Origin: Hippasteria phrygiana
Lineage: Eukaryota > Echinodermata > Asteroidea > Valvatida > Goniasteridae
Direction of reading: 5' to 3'
Assembly: GCA_037893225.1 (NCBI GenBank)
Contig: JAZGUH010000067.1
Coordinates: 186,001-250,000 of the forward strand
DNA length: 64,000 bases
The notes below the pieces were generated by a model that searched no databases, was not told the origin of the DNA, and saw only the letters and a program-made list of their open reading frames with translations. Positions 63,456 to 64,000 of this stretch are shown here, one piece after another. Position 1 is the first letter of the stretch, and the number at the start of each line of letters is the position of its first letter. Both the position numbers and the translations under genes were made by a program.

Positions 63456-64000
63456 AGGTTTAAAAAAGTGATAAGTTACTTGGACTGTGCTCTACCAATT
63501 AAGCTACATGTGCTGTGCCCTACCTGGTGGTCTCCCATTACCAGTACATGTATCGAAAAGATTTTACTTTAATAATAATACCCCCCCACCAAAATCGGTT
63601 AGAAACAGCAAATCTTGGAAAATAACCATCCATTTGTGTTCATAATTGTATAAACACTTGGCACATCCTTTAATTTTGAGAATTTAGTTGAGACATTTTA
63701 GTGTAATATAGAGGAAGAAAGTTTGTGTTTTCTGTGTTAGAAGTTCTTGGCAGTTGGCACTATGTATAGTCACTCCAAAGTGTGCACATGTTGATTTCTT
63801 CCTCATATTTTCCTTGAAATAACAGGTTGTGCCACATGTTTAGACAGTTGTTATCAAGGAGGGTTGGTTATTTTTCAAGATTTTGCTGTTCTTGACCGAT
63901 TTTGGTGGGGGGTATTTAAGTAAAATCTTTCCCATGTATCTTTGTGCTAGTCAGACCTGTGATTCTGCATAGCCAGACTTAACATCGGTCTTAGAGTGGC

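Larger units (their letters stand above)
62985..63482. mobile_element. Decayed relative of the 57332-58730 foldback element
   Basis: It shares AAATTTCACTTTTCATC, AGTAAACCTTGGTACCT, GGTGGGGTATCTAGTATTTT, TTGGACCCTACTATC and GATAAGTTACTTGGAC with the foldback arms. Two MITE copies interrupt it (63043-63182 and 63341-63455). Confidence 0.7.
62042..64000 (+). other. RAB1 intron 1 (to window end)
   Basis: It contains the palindrome CATGGAGGTATT/AATACCTCCATG (62184-62208), a SINE, an inverted pair at 62791-62878, and a decayed foldback element with two MITE insertions. 63480-64000 shows no recognised feature. Confidence 0.45.

Overview
The window is animal nuclear DNA. It has GT-AG introns, long AT-rich non-coding stretches, tRNA-derived SINEs, many short inverted-repeat transposons (MITEs), minisatellites and a Penelope-like retroelement. 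The gene structures, the abundance of the palindromic word TACATG/CATGTA and the hairpin repeats of the GGCCAATTTCAT...GCTTAGC type suggest a marine invertebrate deuterostome, most likely an echinoderm (a sea star is my best guess). That species call is inference.

Three host genes are supported. (1) The 3' part of a mixed-lineage kinase gene (MLK, MAP3K9/10/11/21 family) lies on the + strand at 3047-25521 in eight exons. They cover the end of the kinase domain, the leucine zippers, the CRIB motif and the Ser/Pro-rich tail; the SH3 domain and the kinase N-lobe lie upstream of the window. (2) A complete adenylate kinase 7 gene (AK7, an axonemal protein) lies on the - strand from 58907 to 37705. 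I could join 17 exons with consistent phases into a predicted 710-residue protein, ending in a 12-residue last exon that completes the Dpy-30 motif. (3) A 23-base first coding exon at 62019-62041 on the + strand reads MSTMNPEY before a splice donor, matching the start of the small GTPase RAB1; the rest lies beyond the window.

Layout: 1-3046 is MLK intron holding a ~2.2 kb repeat. 3047-25521 is the MLK 3' half, with a 13-bp minisatellite just before one exon and a second copy of the ~2.2 kb repeat. 25522-37640 is MLK 3' UTR and intergenic DNA full of hairpin MITEs and a 10-bp minisatellite. 37643-58907 is AK7, whose introns carry an inserted Crypton-type recombinase exon, Penelope-like copies with a hammerhead-like motif, a perfect 89-bp palindrome, a 20-bp minisatellite and a 1.4-kb foldback element. 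58908-62018 is the divergent AK7/RAB1 intergenic region, with long poly-C/poly-G tracts. 62042-64000 is RAB1 intron 1, with MITEs and a decayed relative of the foldback element.

The three genes have no evident shared pathway. MLK signals to JNK, AK7 keeps adenylate balance in motile cilia, and RAB1 acts in ER-Golgi traffic. MLK and AK7 are convergent; AK7 and RAB1 are divergent. Most of the novelty is in the mobile-element content.
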